Shown piece by piece: positions 49,323 through 57,815 of a stretch of 64,000 nt of DNA. The stretch spans positions 682,001 through 746,000 of the forward strand of contig NZ_BAABJG010000006.1 in NCBI RefSeq assembly GCF_039543185.1, given 5' to 3'. Made by a program: the position numbers and the translations under genes. The stretch comes from Paenibacillus_S vulneris. GTDB lineage: Bacteria; Bacillota; Bacilli; Paenibacillales; NBRC-103111. Below the pieces are notes generated by a model. That model did no database searches, was not told where the DNA came from, and saw only the letters and a list, made by a program, of their open reading frames with translations. Position 1 is the first letter of the stretch, and each line of letters opens with the position of its first letter.

Positions 49323-49628
49323 ATGGCCGCCACAGTCGAACAAGTTTTGCTTCAAATTGCCAGATTATCCGCGAAGTTAGCAAACTCCGTGCAATTCAGA
49401 AAGAAATTTGAAGATATCATTGGCGACACACAAACAAGCACTAGTAAAAGAGTCCTGCAAATGAGGGCGTTGTTAAGATCGGCGGGTTTCAGATCACCAA
49501 CCCGGGTACGAATTTTTAATGATTTGGGAGAAACACCGAGGGTAATCATCTCTTATGATGCAATAGACGTTAAATTACAAACAAGCGTAACCCTTTCCTT
49601 TACTTTCCAGTTAAATCCGGGACCATAA
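49323..49628 (+). CDS. Small protein of unknown function
   Basis: 101 residues; ATG 49323 has GGGAGGAA upstream and a terminator follows. I recognise no family. The N-terminal half looks helical; the C-terminal half has beta-like alternation (Val-Thr-Leu-Ser-Phe-Thr-Phe-Gln-Leu). Confidence 0.6.
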   Translation: MAATVEQVLLQIARLSAKLANSVQFRKKFEDIIGDTQTSTSKRVLQMRALLRSAGFRSPTRVRIFNDLGETPRVIISYDAIDVKLQTSVTLSFTFQLNPGP

Positions 49629-49635
49629 TGAAGAT

Positions 49636-49670
49636 AACCAAGGACACCAATAAGGTGTCCTTGGTTTGTT
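49636..49670 (+). terminator. Bidirectional terminator
   Basis: AACCAAGGACACC and GGTGTCCTTGGTT form a perfect 13-bp stem around a 5-nt loop, between the converging genes ending at 49628 and 49693. Confidence 0.85.
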
Positions 49671-49692
49671 GAGAAGCCCACTTTTGCAGGAA

Positions 49693-51099
49693 CTATGCGT
49701 TATATTGGGATGGGTATGCCTCAGAGTATATAGGCAAACCTATATGAATGGTCGTTCCTTGGCCTTCGCTGCTTGATATTTTCAAAGTTCCGTTATGGGA
49801 ATGAATGATCTGCTGTGTGGCCATCATGCCGAGACCTGTCCCGTTTTCTTTGGTTGAATAAAAGGGAGAGCCGATTTGGGAAATATGCTCCTCTGGAATA
49901 CCCTTGCCTTGGTCTTTGATTTGTATCATAATCAAATCCGGGTTTGGCCTGGATGCCATAATATCGATCTTCCCGCCGTCGGGCATGGCTTCCATTGCGT
50001 TTTTAATAACATTAATAAAAACCTGCTTCAGCTGGGCCGCCACACATTGGACGGCAGGCAGCTCCTCCAGGTGGAACGTTCTTATTTCCACATTGTGAAT
50101 TAAAGCCTGCGAGCCCATGAGCAGAATGACATCCTGAATGATTTGGCTGATCTGCTCGCTTTTGAACTCCTGGGCCTGCGGCTTGGCCAAATAAAGCAAT
50201 TCGCTGGTAATCAGCTCTATTCTTTTCAGCTCATCCTTCATAATCCTAAAATAATGTTCGCTAACTCCAGGCAAGGTTTGTTCGATGAGTTGGACAAAGC
50301 CTTTCAACGAGGTCAGCGGATTCCTGATTTCATGCGCAATCGATGCCGCGAGCTGTCCGACTGCCGTCAGTTTTTCAGCTTGCAGCAGCATCGTCTTGTT
50401 GTTATTTTCCTGGGTTATATCCTTGGCGACCCCATATACTCCCACGGTTTCATTGTTGACTATGATCGGCATGTTGGTTACTTTCATATCGATAATAGCT
50501 CCGTTTTTGTGGTACGCTCTAGTTTCATAATATTGCGTGATGCCTTTGGCTGCTTTCAAAAAATACATCTTGGTTTTATCCAGCTCTTCCGCCGGGATCA
50601 ATGGAACAAACGACATGCCCAAAAGCTCATCCGCGCTGTATACTAACATTCGCTCCATGGCCGGGTTCACACGAAGATAATTCCCTTCCAAATCAAATGC
50701 AAAAACAGCATCAGGGTTATATGTAAAAAGCGACTCAAAATGCTGCTCCTTTTGTAAGGAAATCCCCTTCCTCCGTGTAATGTCTTGAAAGTAAACCGAA
50801 AGACCGCTGGAGGATGGATAGGCCCTTACATCGAGCCAGGCTGCTAAAGGAGGATAGTACGCTTCAAATTCCACCCTTCGCTGCTCACACATGGCTTTCT
50901 GGTATTGTGCAAAGAACGTTAAATGAACCGCATCCGGGAATTCATTCCATATAGTTTTACCAATAAGATCATCCGCCTTGCGGAACAACATTCTTGACGC
51001 CTCTTCGTTGATGTAAGTAAATTCCCAGGCGTTATTGACTGCAAAGAAGGCATCCGTGATTCGATCTAGAACCTCATTCTGTTCGTGAGAATCGACCAT
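49693..51099 (-). CDS. PAS-domain sensor histidine kinase (KinA/KinE-like)
   Basis: 468 residues with two PAS domains (about 10-110 and 120-230), a HisKA dimerisation helix with the phosphorylatable His in Ala-Ser-Ile-Ala-His-Glu-Ile-Arg-Asn-Pro near 255, and an ATPase domain (Asn-Ala-Met-Glu-Ala-Met-Pro-Asp-Gly-Gly, Asp-Gln-Gly-Lys-Gly-Ile-Pro, Gly-Thr-Gly-Leu-Gly-Met). No membrane segment is seen, so it is probably cytoplasmic. No response regulator is adjacent; orphan PAS kinases of this layout often feed the Spo0A phosphorelay, which here would connect to the EPS locus. That is inference. Confidence 0.9.
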   Translation of the reverse strand: MVDSHEQNEVLDRITDAFFAVNNAWEFTYINEEASRMLFRKADDLIGKTIWNEFPDAVHLTFFAQYQKAMCEQRRVEFEAYYPPLAAWLDVRAYPSSSGLSVYFQDITRRKGISLQKEQHFESLFTYNPDAVFAFDLEGNYLRVNPAMERMLVYSADELLGMSFVPLIPAEELDKTKMYFLKAAKGITQYYETRAYHKNGAIIDMKVTNMPIIVNNETVGVYGVAKDITQENNNKTMLLQAEKLTAVGQLAASIAHEIRNPLTSLKGFVQLIEQTLPGVSEHYFRIMKDELKRIELITSELLYLAKPQAQEFKSEQISQIIQDVILLMGSQALIHNVEIRTFHLEELPAVQCVAAQLKQVFINVIKNAMEAMPDGGKIDIMASRPNPDLIMIQIKDQGKGIPEEHISQIGSPFYSTKENGTGLGMMATQQIIHSHNGTLKISSSEGQGTTIHIGLPIYSEAYPSQYNA

Positions 51100-51141
51100 A
51101 TTATCTCCTCATTTCGCGAAAAGTGCTCGAACAATCAAAGA

Positions 51142-51181
51142 AGCCTAAATAAGAGCTGCAATCGCAGCTTTTATTTAGGCT
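51142..51181 (-). terminator. Terminator after MpsC-like paralog 1
   Basis: AGCCTAAATAA...AGCTGC and GCAGCT...TTATTTAGGCT form a long stem. The whole unit together with its 50 bp flank recurs at 52833-52920. Confidence 0.75.
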
Positions 51182-51217
51182 GATGTCCAGCGTTCTCTCT
51201 GGTTCATTACCGCCAAA

Positions 51218-51916
51218 TTATTGACCCGGATTTAGGATGAACACAATGACGCTTTTATCCAGATGAAAATCCCAGTCAACAAATACATCCATAACCTTCG
51301 CATTTAAAAATCCCTGGAAACGGCCATCGTTATGCAGATGCCTTTTTTCCAGATTTCGCTTAGCCAGCTTTAAGCTTTCCTCATGTCCAATTCGAATCAT
51401 TTCTTTTTCAATACTAATCAGGATCCCATTGCGAATCACCAGAAGGGTTCTTTCATTGATCATGCACGAATACAATTCGTCCGGCAGCTTCTGCACCTGA
51501 TGACTGATCGTATTAATCTCCCGATGTAGCTCCTCTTTCCCTGTATACCCTGACTCTAAAGGGGTTTGTCCGTGGTCATCCCAGGCTTCGATACCGACCA
51601 TCACGCCCGATTGGTTATGAAGCCCCCAGTCATAATAAAATTCCCGAATATTCATGCCACCCAGCAGCAGCAGATAGGCTTTGATTTCGGGAATGATGGA
51701 TTTCATTAATAAAGCTCTCGTCGTTTGAATCGATTGGATCTGCTCCTGCTGAAGAAGGATCATCTCTGTCGGCGATAAGAAATTTCTTAAATACAGAACA
51801 ACATACGGGCGATTGATGCTGACAAATATCGATTGAGGGCCTTTCCCGAAAGCCTCTCTAAGCAATCTGCCGACGTAACTCGCTATTTCGGTTATAGCCT
51901 GTTTATCCAAGATCAT
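51218..51916 (-). CDS. MpsC family (DUF2294) protein, copy 1
   Basis: 232 residues. DUF2294 (PF10057) proteins are cytoplasmic; the name MpsC comes from a proposed Na+-translocating membrane-potential system. The N-terminal unit (Arg-Leu-Leu-Arg-Glu-Ala-Phe-Gly-Lys-Gly-Pro, Arg-Pro-Tyr-Val-Val-Leu-Tyr-Leu-Arg-Asn-Phe) and a second unit near residue 115 repeat the pattern. It is close to the next gene (52056-52769) throughout, so the two are tandem duplicates. Exact function is unknown. Confidence 0.82.
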   Translation of the reverse strand: MILDKQAITEIASYVGRLLREAFGKGPQSIFVSINRPYVVLYLRNFLSPTEMILLQQEQIQSIQTTRALLMKSIIPEIKAYLLLLGGMNIREFYYDWGLHNQSGVMVGIEAWDDHGQTPLESGYTGKEELHREINTISHQVQKLPDELYSCMINERTLLVIRNGILISIEKEMIRIGHEESLKLAKRNLEKRHLHNDGRFQGFLNAKVMDVFVDWDFHLDKSVIVFILNPGQ

Positions 51917-52055
51917 TCATCCTCTATTTAGGCAAAAGCATTATTTCTTTCACCCCAGATTCATTGTAATTACTTATTTGGAATAAAACAACAGAAACTT
52001 CATTTATTATTCACTTCTGGCTGCATTCTATCCATGATTAGAGCGAATTGGATTG

Positions 52056-52769
52056 TTATTCCTGAAACGGTTTTAAGATGAACACGATAATGCTTTTGTC
52101 CAGATGGAAGTCCCAATCAGCAAATACATCCACAATCCGGCAATTTAAAATTTTTTGAAACTGATTGTTATTGAACAAATGATTTTTTTCCAAATTTCGC
52201 TCTGCCAGCTTTAAGCTTTCTTCAAAGCCAAGCCGAATTAACTCTTTGCCAATGCTGATCAGAATTCCCGTTCTAACAACCAGAAGTGTCCTTTCATTAA
52301 TCAAATATGACTGGGTTTCATCCGGTTTTTTTTGGATCTGATGGCTGATTCTATCGATTTCCTGATGCAGCTCCTCTTTCCCTGCATACCATTCCTGCGG
52401 AGTGAAATCCTGCTGGCTGTCTTCGGATTCTATTTCGACAAGTATGCCCGAATGGTTATGCAATCCCCAGTCATAGTAAAATTCCCGAATGTTCATTCCA
52501 GTCAGCAGCAGCAAATAGGCTTTAATCTCCGGGATCAACGACCTCATCACTAAGTCTCTAGTATGCTGAACGGAATAAACCTCATCTTGCTGAAGAAGAA
52601 TCTTCTCCGTTGGCGATAAAAATTTCCTTAAATATATGATAATAAACGGACGACTGATACTGACAAAAATCGACTGCGGCCCTTTTCCAAAGGCTTCTCG
52701 CAGCAATCTTCCGATGTGGCTCGCAATTTCGTTTTGAGTTTGCTTTTCATTTTTATCCAAAAAACCCAT
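52056..52769 (-). CDS. MpsC family (DUF2294) protein, copy 2
   Basis: 237 residues with the same two-unit layout as copy 1 and high identity in the Ser-Ile-Phe-Val-Ser-Ile, Tyr-Tyr-Asp-Trp-Gly-Leu-His-Asn and Asp-Trp-Asp-Phe-His-Leu-Asp-Lys segments. It begins with GAGGATGGG context like copy 1. Between this gene and copy 1 are about 140 bp without a terminator hairpin. Confidence 0.82.
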   Translation of the reverse strand: MGFLDKNEKQTQNEIASHIGRLLREAFGKGPQSIFVSISRPFIIIYLRKFLSPTEKILLQQDEVYSVQHTRDLVMRSLIPEIKAYLLLLTGMNIREFYYDWGLHNHSGILVEIESEDSQQDFTPQEWYAGKEELHQEIDRISHQIQKKPDETQSYLINERTLLVVRTGILISIGKELIRLGFEESLKLAERNLEKNHLFNNNQFQKILNCRIVDVFADWDFHLDKSIIVFILKPFQE

Positions 52770-52832
52770 CCTCAGTTTAGGTAAAGCTAGTCTTTTACCC
52801 TCAATTATTTAATAGGAACTAGAAGCAAAAAA

Positions 52833-52873
52833 AGCCTAAATAAAAGTTGTCATGAACAACTCTTATTTAGGCT
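52833..52873 (-). terminator. Terminator, relic of a third MpsC unit or of the CD3324-type gene
   Basis: AGCCTAAATAAAAGTTGT-CATG-ACAACTCTTATTTAGGCT with TTTTTTT on the minus strand. Its flank (52874-52920) is nearly identical to the flank of the copy 1 terminator. Confidence 0.8.
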
Positions 52874-53045
52874 TATGTCCAGCGCTATCTCTGGTTCATT
52901 AATGCCGAATTAGTGGTTAGGTGTAGTAAATCTGGTAAAGGCGAAAGCTTTATTTCTTTTGCCCTAGGGATTATTTTAATAATTTTTTATCATTTAAACA
53001 AGACCCATTTATTATTGTTAATAAAAGCAGGCTGACTTGGACCCG
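52874..53045 (-). repeat. Relic of a third MpsC unit (flanks without coding sequence)
   Basis: Bases 52874-52920 resemble 51182-51225, the 3' flank of copy 1, at about 43 of 50 positions. Bases about 52925-53020 resemble 51928-52010, the 5' flank of copy 1 (GGC-A/G-AAAGC-X-TTATTTCTTT and CATTTATTATT). The two flanks abut, with the gene between them gone. A 280-bp gene-free stretch is thus explained. Confidence 0.5.
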
Positions 53046-53050
53046 GTCTG

Positions 53051-53743
53051 TTAGCCTTTATCAACAAAAAATAATACGGTTCCATAGTATTTCATAAATC
53101 GTTTATAATCGGCGTTCCCTTTCAATACAATGATCGTCGGATAAGCGTTGACTTTGCGTTGTTTTAACGTGCCCAGCAGCTCTTGCTGTACGATACAATA
53201 AAACTTGCCTGCCTCATATTGAATAAGAAGCGGCGGGAGGGCGGCTGTATCCTCTTCCATGCCATGTTCTTCCTCCTGCTCCGCTCCATCATACTGAACG
53301 AGACGAAGCGGGAGCTTCACGACGCCAAAATACAAATGATCTTCCTTGATGAAATCATGTAAAAGGGGAGCAGCTTTGTGGGTAAGCAGCAGATAGCATT
53401 GAATCCATTCCTCGATCATCCCGATACTGGCATATTGAACCGCTGATCCGATAGTCGGACAATAGGTCAACTTTCTATCATTTTTCTTCGAATAGATGAT
53501 TTTCTTAATAGAATCCAAGGATAAAAAGTACTCATCCGCAAGCTCCGAAACCGTCATTCCATTAGCATATTTATTGCGAATCATCAGGTTGCGCCGCTGC
53601 AGCTGCTCCCGGTAACCGGACGTTTCGCCCCAGGCTCTTTTTTCCTCTCCGGAAGGAATATATAGAAGCTTACCTGCCGCGTATTTCTGAACTTCTCTCA
53701 ACAGCTCCTCTGGTAATACATCGCAGGCATTCTCGTATTTCAT
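53051..53743 (-). CDS. CD3324-family protein with helix-turn-helix-like N-terminus
   Basis: 230 residues. The first about 90 residues (Met-Lys-Tyr-Glu-Asn-Ala-X-Asp-Val-Leu-Pro-Glu-Glu-Leu-Leu, Ile-Pro, Arg-Asn-X-X-Ile, Leu-Ser-Leu-Asp-Ser-Ile-Lys-Lys-Ile-Ile-Tyr) match the small CD3324/Mor-like HTH family, which is usually about 90 residues long. The remaining 140 residues are an extra domain that I do not recognise, so this is a longer variant. It follows the phosphotransferase-like gene after 11 bp. Confidence 0.78.
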   Translation of the reverse strand: MKYENACDVLPEELLREVQKYAAGKLLYIPSGEEKRAWGETSGYREQLQRRNLMIRNKYANGMTVSELADEYFLSLDSIKKIIYSKKNDRKLTYCPTIGSAVQYASIGMIEEWIQCYLLLTHKAAPLLHDFIKEDHLYFGVVKLPLRLVQYDGAEQEEEHGMEEDTAALPPLLIQYEAGKFYCIVQQELLGTLKQRKVNAYPTIIVLKGNADYKRFMKYYGTVLFFVDKG

Positions 53744-53754
53744 AGCATCACCAT

Positions 53755-54459
53755 CTATAAGGCGTATAGCCGATCTTTCAGTTCACGGATGGATTTCATT
53801 ATGGACCCGCACGATTCTGTGTCATCGATCGAAGCATGCCATCGCAAGGTGTCGATCCCTTTATAGTAGGCCATACATAAGAATCTTTCTTTGAAATCGG
53901 GTATGTTGATGCCCCTGTTCTCGCAATACTGGACCAACAATTCCGGTATTCGCAAGTAAGGCTTATTTAAGTCCATTATGGCAAAATCCAGGAGGAAATC
54001 ACAAATACCGGATCGGCTCCAGTCAGGGAAACCGACCATCGTCCTGCCATCTGTAATCATATTCACGAAAAACGTATTGTTGTAAACCAAATAACGCTTC
54101 CCTTCACAATAATCAATTCTATCTTCCATTTCCTTGAAGTATTGCTCGAAGAATTCTCGCTCCAGAACCGTCGTTTCGAACATTTCTCTCCAGTTATACC
54201 AGTAGCCTTCTCCATCCTCTGCGAAGGTATCGATCAGGAATTCTCTGCAGGTCCCATATTCTGTTGTGCATTCATCGTTAAACTCACCATAGCCCTCTAC
54301 ACCCGTTATATCCGATGCACTAATGTCAAAAATCTTGTCAAAAAACAATTCGTGGCACTCTGCAAACTGCTTGGGATTTAATTGGTTTGCCTCAAACCCA
54401 TTTGGCGTCATACTCACCTTTTCAGACAGCATCGCTCTAATGATATGATCCTTCCCCAT
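53755..54459 (-). CDS. Degenerate aminoglycoside/hygromycin phosphotransferase-like protein
   Basis: 234 residues from ATG 54459 (GGGG eight bases upstream). The C-terminal part recalls APH kinases: Tyr-Leu-Val-Tyr-Asn-Asn-Thr-Phe-Phe-Val-Asn-Met-Ile stands where His-Gly-Asp-X-X-X-X-Asn is expected, and Phe-Pro-Asp-Trp replaces Ile-Asp-Trp. So the catalytic Asp is missing although the metal-binding Asp-Trp remains. The N-terminal lobe is also short. It may bind nucleotide or act as a non-kinase; resistance activity is unlikely. Confidence 0.6.
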   Translation of the reverse strand: MGKDHIIRAMLSEKVSMTPNGFEANQLNPKQFAECHELFFDKIFDISASDITGVEGYGEFNDECTTEYGTCREFLIDTFAEDGEGYWYNWREMFETTVLEREFFEQYFKEMEDRIDYCEGKRYLVYNNTFFVNMITDGRTMVGFPDWSRSGICDFLLDFAIMDLNKPYLRIPELLVQYCENRGINIPDFKERFLCMAYYKGIDTLRWHASIDDTESCGSIMKSIRELKDRLYAL

Positions 54460-54593
54460 TCTTGAAGCCCCTTTCCTTATCACATCGTCCCGCTGCGCAG
54501 CAGGTATATGAGCATCATATCATTGGGGATGTCTGGAATATAGGTCATGAATGGTTTAAAACAATATTACATAAATCGAAATTTAGGCGAGAT

Positions 54594-54629
54594 GCCTAAA
54601 AAGAACCCGAAGCTTCGCTTCAGGCTCTT
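54594..54629 (-). terminator. Terminator of the dpp-ykf operon
   Basis: On the minus strand AAGAGCCTGAAGC and GCTTCGGGTTCTT pair with two G-U positions, followed by TTTTAG, 14 bases after the ykfC stop. Confidence 0.8.
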
Positions 54630-54642
54630 CTCATAGTCCGTA

Positions 54643-55575
54643 CTATTCCCAATAACGCCTGGACATGCAGTGCTCTTTGATCAGCTTATAGCTGCTCAGC
54701 TCGACCACTTCTATACTTTTTATCGTCTCGGGAGAATGAATCATTCGTCCGCCGCCTGCATAGATTCCGACATGATGAACGGCTCCCTTGCCTTCCTCGT
54801 AAGCGAAAAACAGCAAGTCTCCCGGCTCCAACCGGTCCTTCTCAATAGAGGTACCGTAATGAACCTGATCCGAGGCGTCCCTCGGAATCGATATTCCCGC
54901 ATAGCGGTGCATCGAGTGAGCGAACCCGGAGCAGTCATAGCCAAAGGCTGACATGCCGCCCCATAAATAAGGCAAATCCAAGAACTGCATCGCCCTATCC
55001 AAAATGAACTGCCCGACATGGCCCGAGCCTGGTTTAGGGCTTAGGAATCCGTTGATCAAGCGTACTTCTTCCGCTTTTACATACCCGATGCCTTCCGCCC
55101 CCGGAATATGTACCTTAATCCAAGGATCGGCAGCTTCAAGTACAGGGAGCGACGACAAGAAGCTTAATTCAATGAGCGGCTCAGCCGGAGTCAGGTAGAG
55201 CCAGGCGGTATTGGTGATAACCTCCGCTCTCTTGCTGCTCGCCAGCTCAGTAGATTCGGACACTATTTGGCAGCGGGGAATCCATCCAGGATACCCCCCC
55301 GCCTCCTTGCGGGTCCCCTGCTGGGGAATAAGCACTTTCACCCAGTCCCCTTGCTCCTCGACTGCTAATACGGACGTGCCGTATACAGCTTGGGTTTGGA
55401 TCCGGTTGCTGCTGTATAAATCCAGACGGTCCTCCAACGTCATATTCTCTAACCATGATCTTATAGCTGCAGGCTGCTGTAAGGCAGGCGCATCCAGTGA
55501 ACGCGAGGATTGAGGATTCGTCCACACCGTGGCAACGGAGACCGCGACAACCATCCGCTCCATGCTCATGCTCAT
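54643..55575 (-). CDS. ykfC: Gamma-D-glutamyl-L-diamino acid endopeptidase YkfC-like (SH3b + NlpC/P60)
   Basis: 310 residues. Two SH3-like modules (about 5-90 and 105-170) precede an NlpC/P60 domain with Tyr-Asp-Cys-Ser-Gly-Phe-Ala near 213 (nucleophile Cys), Gly-Asp-Leu-Leu-Phe-Phe and His-His-Val-Gly-Ile-Tyr with the catalytic His near 267. YkfC cleaves gamma-D-Glu-Dap bonds of murein peptides with a free N-terminal L-Ala. It lacks a clear signal peptide, as in B. subtilis. It overlaps ykfB by 4 bp and is the last gene of the operon. Confidence 0.92.
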   Translation of the reverse strand: MSMSMERMVVAVSVATVWTNPQSSRSLDAPALQQPAAIRSWLENMTLEDRLDLYSSNRIQTQAVYGTSVLAVEEQGDWVKVLIPQQGTRKEAGGYPGWIPRCQIVSESTELASSKRAEVITNTAWLYLTPAEPLIELSFLSSLPVLEAADPWIKVHIPGAEGIGYVKAEEVRLINGFLSPKPGSGHVGQFILDRAMQFLDLPYLWGGMSAFGYDCSGFAHSMHRYAGISIPRDASDQVHYGTSIEKDRLEPGDLLFFAYEEGKGAVHHVGIYAGGGRMIHSPETIKSIEVVELSSYKLIKEHCMSRRYWE

Positions 55576-56675
55576 GATCCCACCCCTACGCTTTGCGTAT
55601 AGGCTACATTACGTATGCCAAGACCCGCTTCGTTAGGGAACGTCATCCTTCTGCCGTCATACTGAACACCGCCGTCTACAATATCGTTCTGCATCATAAG
55701 CGGGGAGTCGAAATCGAATCGGGTAATATTTTTTTTGCTTGCCGCCAAATGCGCCGCAGCGGTAACGGCCACGCGGGATTCAATCATGCTGCCGACCATG
55801 CACTCTACGCCGAATTCCTCGGCGATTTGGTTAATGAGTTGAGCTTTATAGATGCCGCCGGATTTCATCAGCTTAATATTGATCATATCGGCTGCACGGC
55901 GCTTCAGCACTTCAAATGCCTGCGCAGGGGAAAACACACTCTCATCCGCCATCACCGGCGTTTCCACCGCATCGGTAACCGCCTTAAGCCCTTCGATATC
56001 ATGCGCCTTGACAGGCTGCTCCACCAGCTCAATATCCAGCCCCATGTCCTCCATACGGCGGATGGAACGGACGGCATCCTTCACCTGCCAGCCCTGATTC
56101 GCGTCAATACGGATGCGGATACCGCTGCCGACGCAGCTGCGGATTTCCTTGATCCGCTCGATATCCTGCTGAATATCATCCTTGCCTACTTTAATCTTCA
56201 GCACATTGAAGCCTTCCTTCACATAGCGGACGGCATCCTCCCCCATCTCCTTGGGCGAGTTGACGCTAACGGTGAAATCCGTCTCCAGCTGATCCTTATA
56301 GCCTCCAAGAAACTGGTACAAAGGAAGGCCGCAGTACTGCGCGACCAAATCGTATACGGCCATATCGACGGCCGCTTTGGCGCTGCTGCTGCCGACCATC
56401 GACTGATGGATCGTCTGCAGAATTTGCTCGTACGCAAGCAAGCTGCGTCCAATCAAAAGCGGAGTAAACGTATGGGCGATAGCGGAATGGATGCTGTCCA
56501 AGCTGTCTCCCGTAATGACGATAGTCGCAGGAGCCTCCCCCCATCCGGTTCTGCCGTCATCAGTCTGAATCCGCACAAGAATCGATTCTGCGTTATATAC
56601 CGTGCGCAGGGCAGTCTTGAATGGCTTTTTCAGCGGAGTTGACTGCCTCATCACTTCAATGCTTTTTATGTTCAT
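55572..56675 (-). CDS. ykfB: L-Ala-D/L-Glu epimerase YkfB-like
   Basis: 367 residues from ATG 56675 (GGAGG seven bases upstream). Enolase-superfamily epimerase: Leu-Lys-Ile-Lys-Val-Gly near 160 (first acid/base Lys), metal ligands in Arg-Ile-Asp-Ala-Asn-Gln, Leu-Val-Glu-Gln-Pro and Met-Ala-Asp-Glu-Ser, and Asn-Ile-Lys-Leu-Met-Lys with the second Lys. It converts L-Ala-D-Glu from murein to L-Ala-L-Glu so ordinary peptidases can use it. It overlaps ykfC by 4 bp. Confidence 0.93.
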   Translation of the reverse strand: MNIKSIEVMRQSTPLKKPFKTALRTVYNAESILVRIQTDDGRTGWGEAPATIVITGDSLDSIHSAIAHTFTPLLIGRSLLAYEQILQTIHQSMVGSSSAKAAVDMAVYDLVAQYCGLPLYQFLGGYKDQLETDFTVSVNSPKEMGEDAVRYVKEGFNVLKIKVGKDDIQQDIERIKEIRSCVGSGIRIRIDANQGWQVKDAVRSIRRMEDMGLDIELVEQPVKAHDIEGLKAVTDAVETPVMADESVFSPAQAFEVLKRRAADMINIKLMKSGGIYKAQLINQIAEEFGVECMVGSMIESRVAVTAAAHLAASKKNITRFDFDSPLMMQNDIVDGGVQYDGRRMTFPNEAGLGIRNVAYTQSVGVGS

Positions 56676-56688
56676 AAACGCTGCCTCC

Positions 56689-57618
56689 TTATGTCTCAAC
56701 ACCGGGTTCTATACATTCCAGCACCTTCTGCTGCGTGCTCATTCTAGCTTCTATACCGTGAGGCACGGCTATATTCGGGGAACAATGACCGATCTTGAAG
56801 CCAGCCATCGTAGGCTTGCCGGCAGATACGACATGATCCTCAATCACCTGCTCCAAAGAAAGCGATTGCTTACGCTTGTTCGGAACACAATTGTTAAAAT
56901 CACAGATTAAAATGCCGGCAGCATCGGCGAATTTACCCGCCAGCCTTAGCTGATTCAGCATCCGGTCCACGCGGTACGGCTCCTCATCAATATCCTCGAT
57001 AAAGAGGAGCCGCCCTTTCGTATCCAGCTCATAAGGCGTCCCCAGCGTGCTCGTCAGAAGCGTCAGGTTGCCGCCGACCAACTGCCCGCCTGCTTCTCCA
57101 TCCACCAGCACCTGCAGCGAGGATATGTCTTCGGTATACCGCAGGACGGATGGACGCAGCATCGTTTCGTAGTTCTGAACCGTAAGCGGGTCGCTGTCCT
57201 TTTCCAAATCAATCATCATCGGGCCATGGAACGTAACCAGTCCAGCCTTCTTCAAGATCGCCGTATGCAAAAAAGTAATATCGCTGTAGCCCCAAAATAT
57301 TTTCGGATTGGCCCGGATGAGATCGTAGTCCAGCTGATCGGCGATTCTGCCTGTACCATAGCCCCCTCGGGCGCAGATAATTGCCTTGATCCCCGGGTCG
57401 GCAAACATCCCGTTCAATTCCCTAGCCCGTTCTTCATCCGTTCCTGCAAGGTAGCCATGCTGTCCGGACAGCGTATCACCCAATCTGACTTGAAGCCCCA
57501 GCCGCTCCAGACAGGCGGATGCCGCGCGAATCTGTTCCCTGTCTCCCCAGCTTGCCGGAGCCGTAATGCCTACGGTATCGCCCGGAAGGAGATGGGGCGG
57601 TTTGACTAGCCTCATCAT
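56689..57618 (-). CDS. ykfA: S66-family LD-carboxypeptidase YkfA-like
   Basis: 309 residues from ATG 57618, with AGGAGG seven bases upstream. Pro-Gly-Asp-Thr-Val-Gly-Ile-Thr-Ala-Pro-Ala-Ser opens the S66 fold, and Gly-Tyr-Ser-Asp-Ile-Thr and Gly-His-Cys are typical. In the nucleophile region the protein reads Arg-Gly-Gly-Tyr-Gly-Thr-Gly-Arg, with no Ser where LdcA and MccF have one. In B. subtilis the gene lies between dppE and ykfB, as here. It should process murein peptides, but its activity needs care because of the missing Ser. Confidence 0.88.
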   Translation of the reverse strand: MMRLVKPPHLLPGDTVGITAPASWGDREQIRAASACLERLGLQVRLGDTLSGQHGYLAGTDEERARELNGMFADPGIKAIICARGGYGTGRIADQLDYDLIRANPKIFWGYSDITFLHTAILKKAGLVTFHGPMMIDLEKDSDPLTVQNYETMLRPSVLRYTEDISSLQVLVDGEAGGQLVGGNLTLLTSTLGTPYELDTKGRLLFIEDIDEEPYRVDRMLNQLRLAGKFADAAGILICDFNNCVPNKRKQSLSLEQVIEDHVVSAGKPTMAGFKIGHCSPNIAVPHGIEARMSTQQKVLECIEPGVET

Positions 57619-57815
57619 ATGCTTTCCTCCTGCCTTGGAAGGCGCTAATGTCTGCTGAGAAACCTTCGAAGCTTGAACTATTGATAATATATTCCGGTGG
57701 GATATGCCCCTCCTCCGAGGCATACCCCACCTCCATATTTAGCATAGTTCCTGCAAAACTAGGATTCCCGGATACTCTAGCACCTTCATGCCGTTATCTC
57801 CAATGAATCCGGCGG

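Noticed and set aside
55593..56642. A long open frame (349 codons) on the plus strand
   Set aside because: It is the antisense shadow of ykfB: no ribosome binding site, composition unlike a folded protein, and ykfB has all enolase-family motifs.
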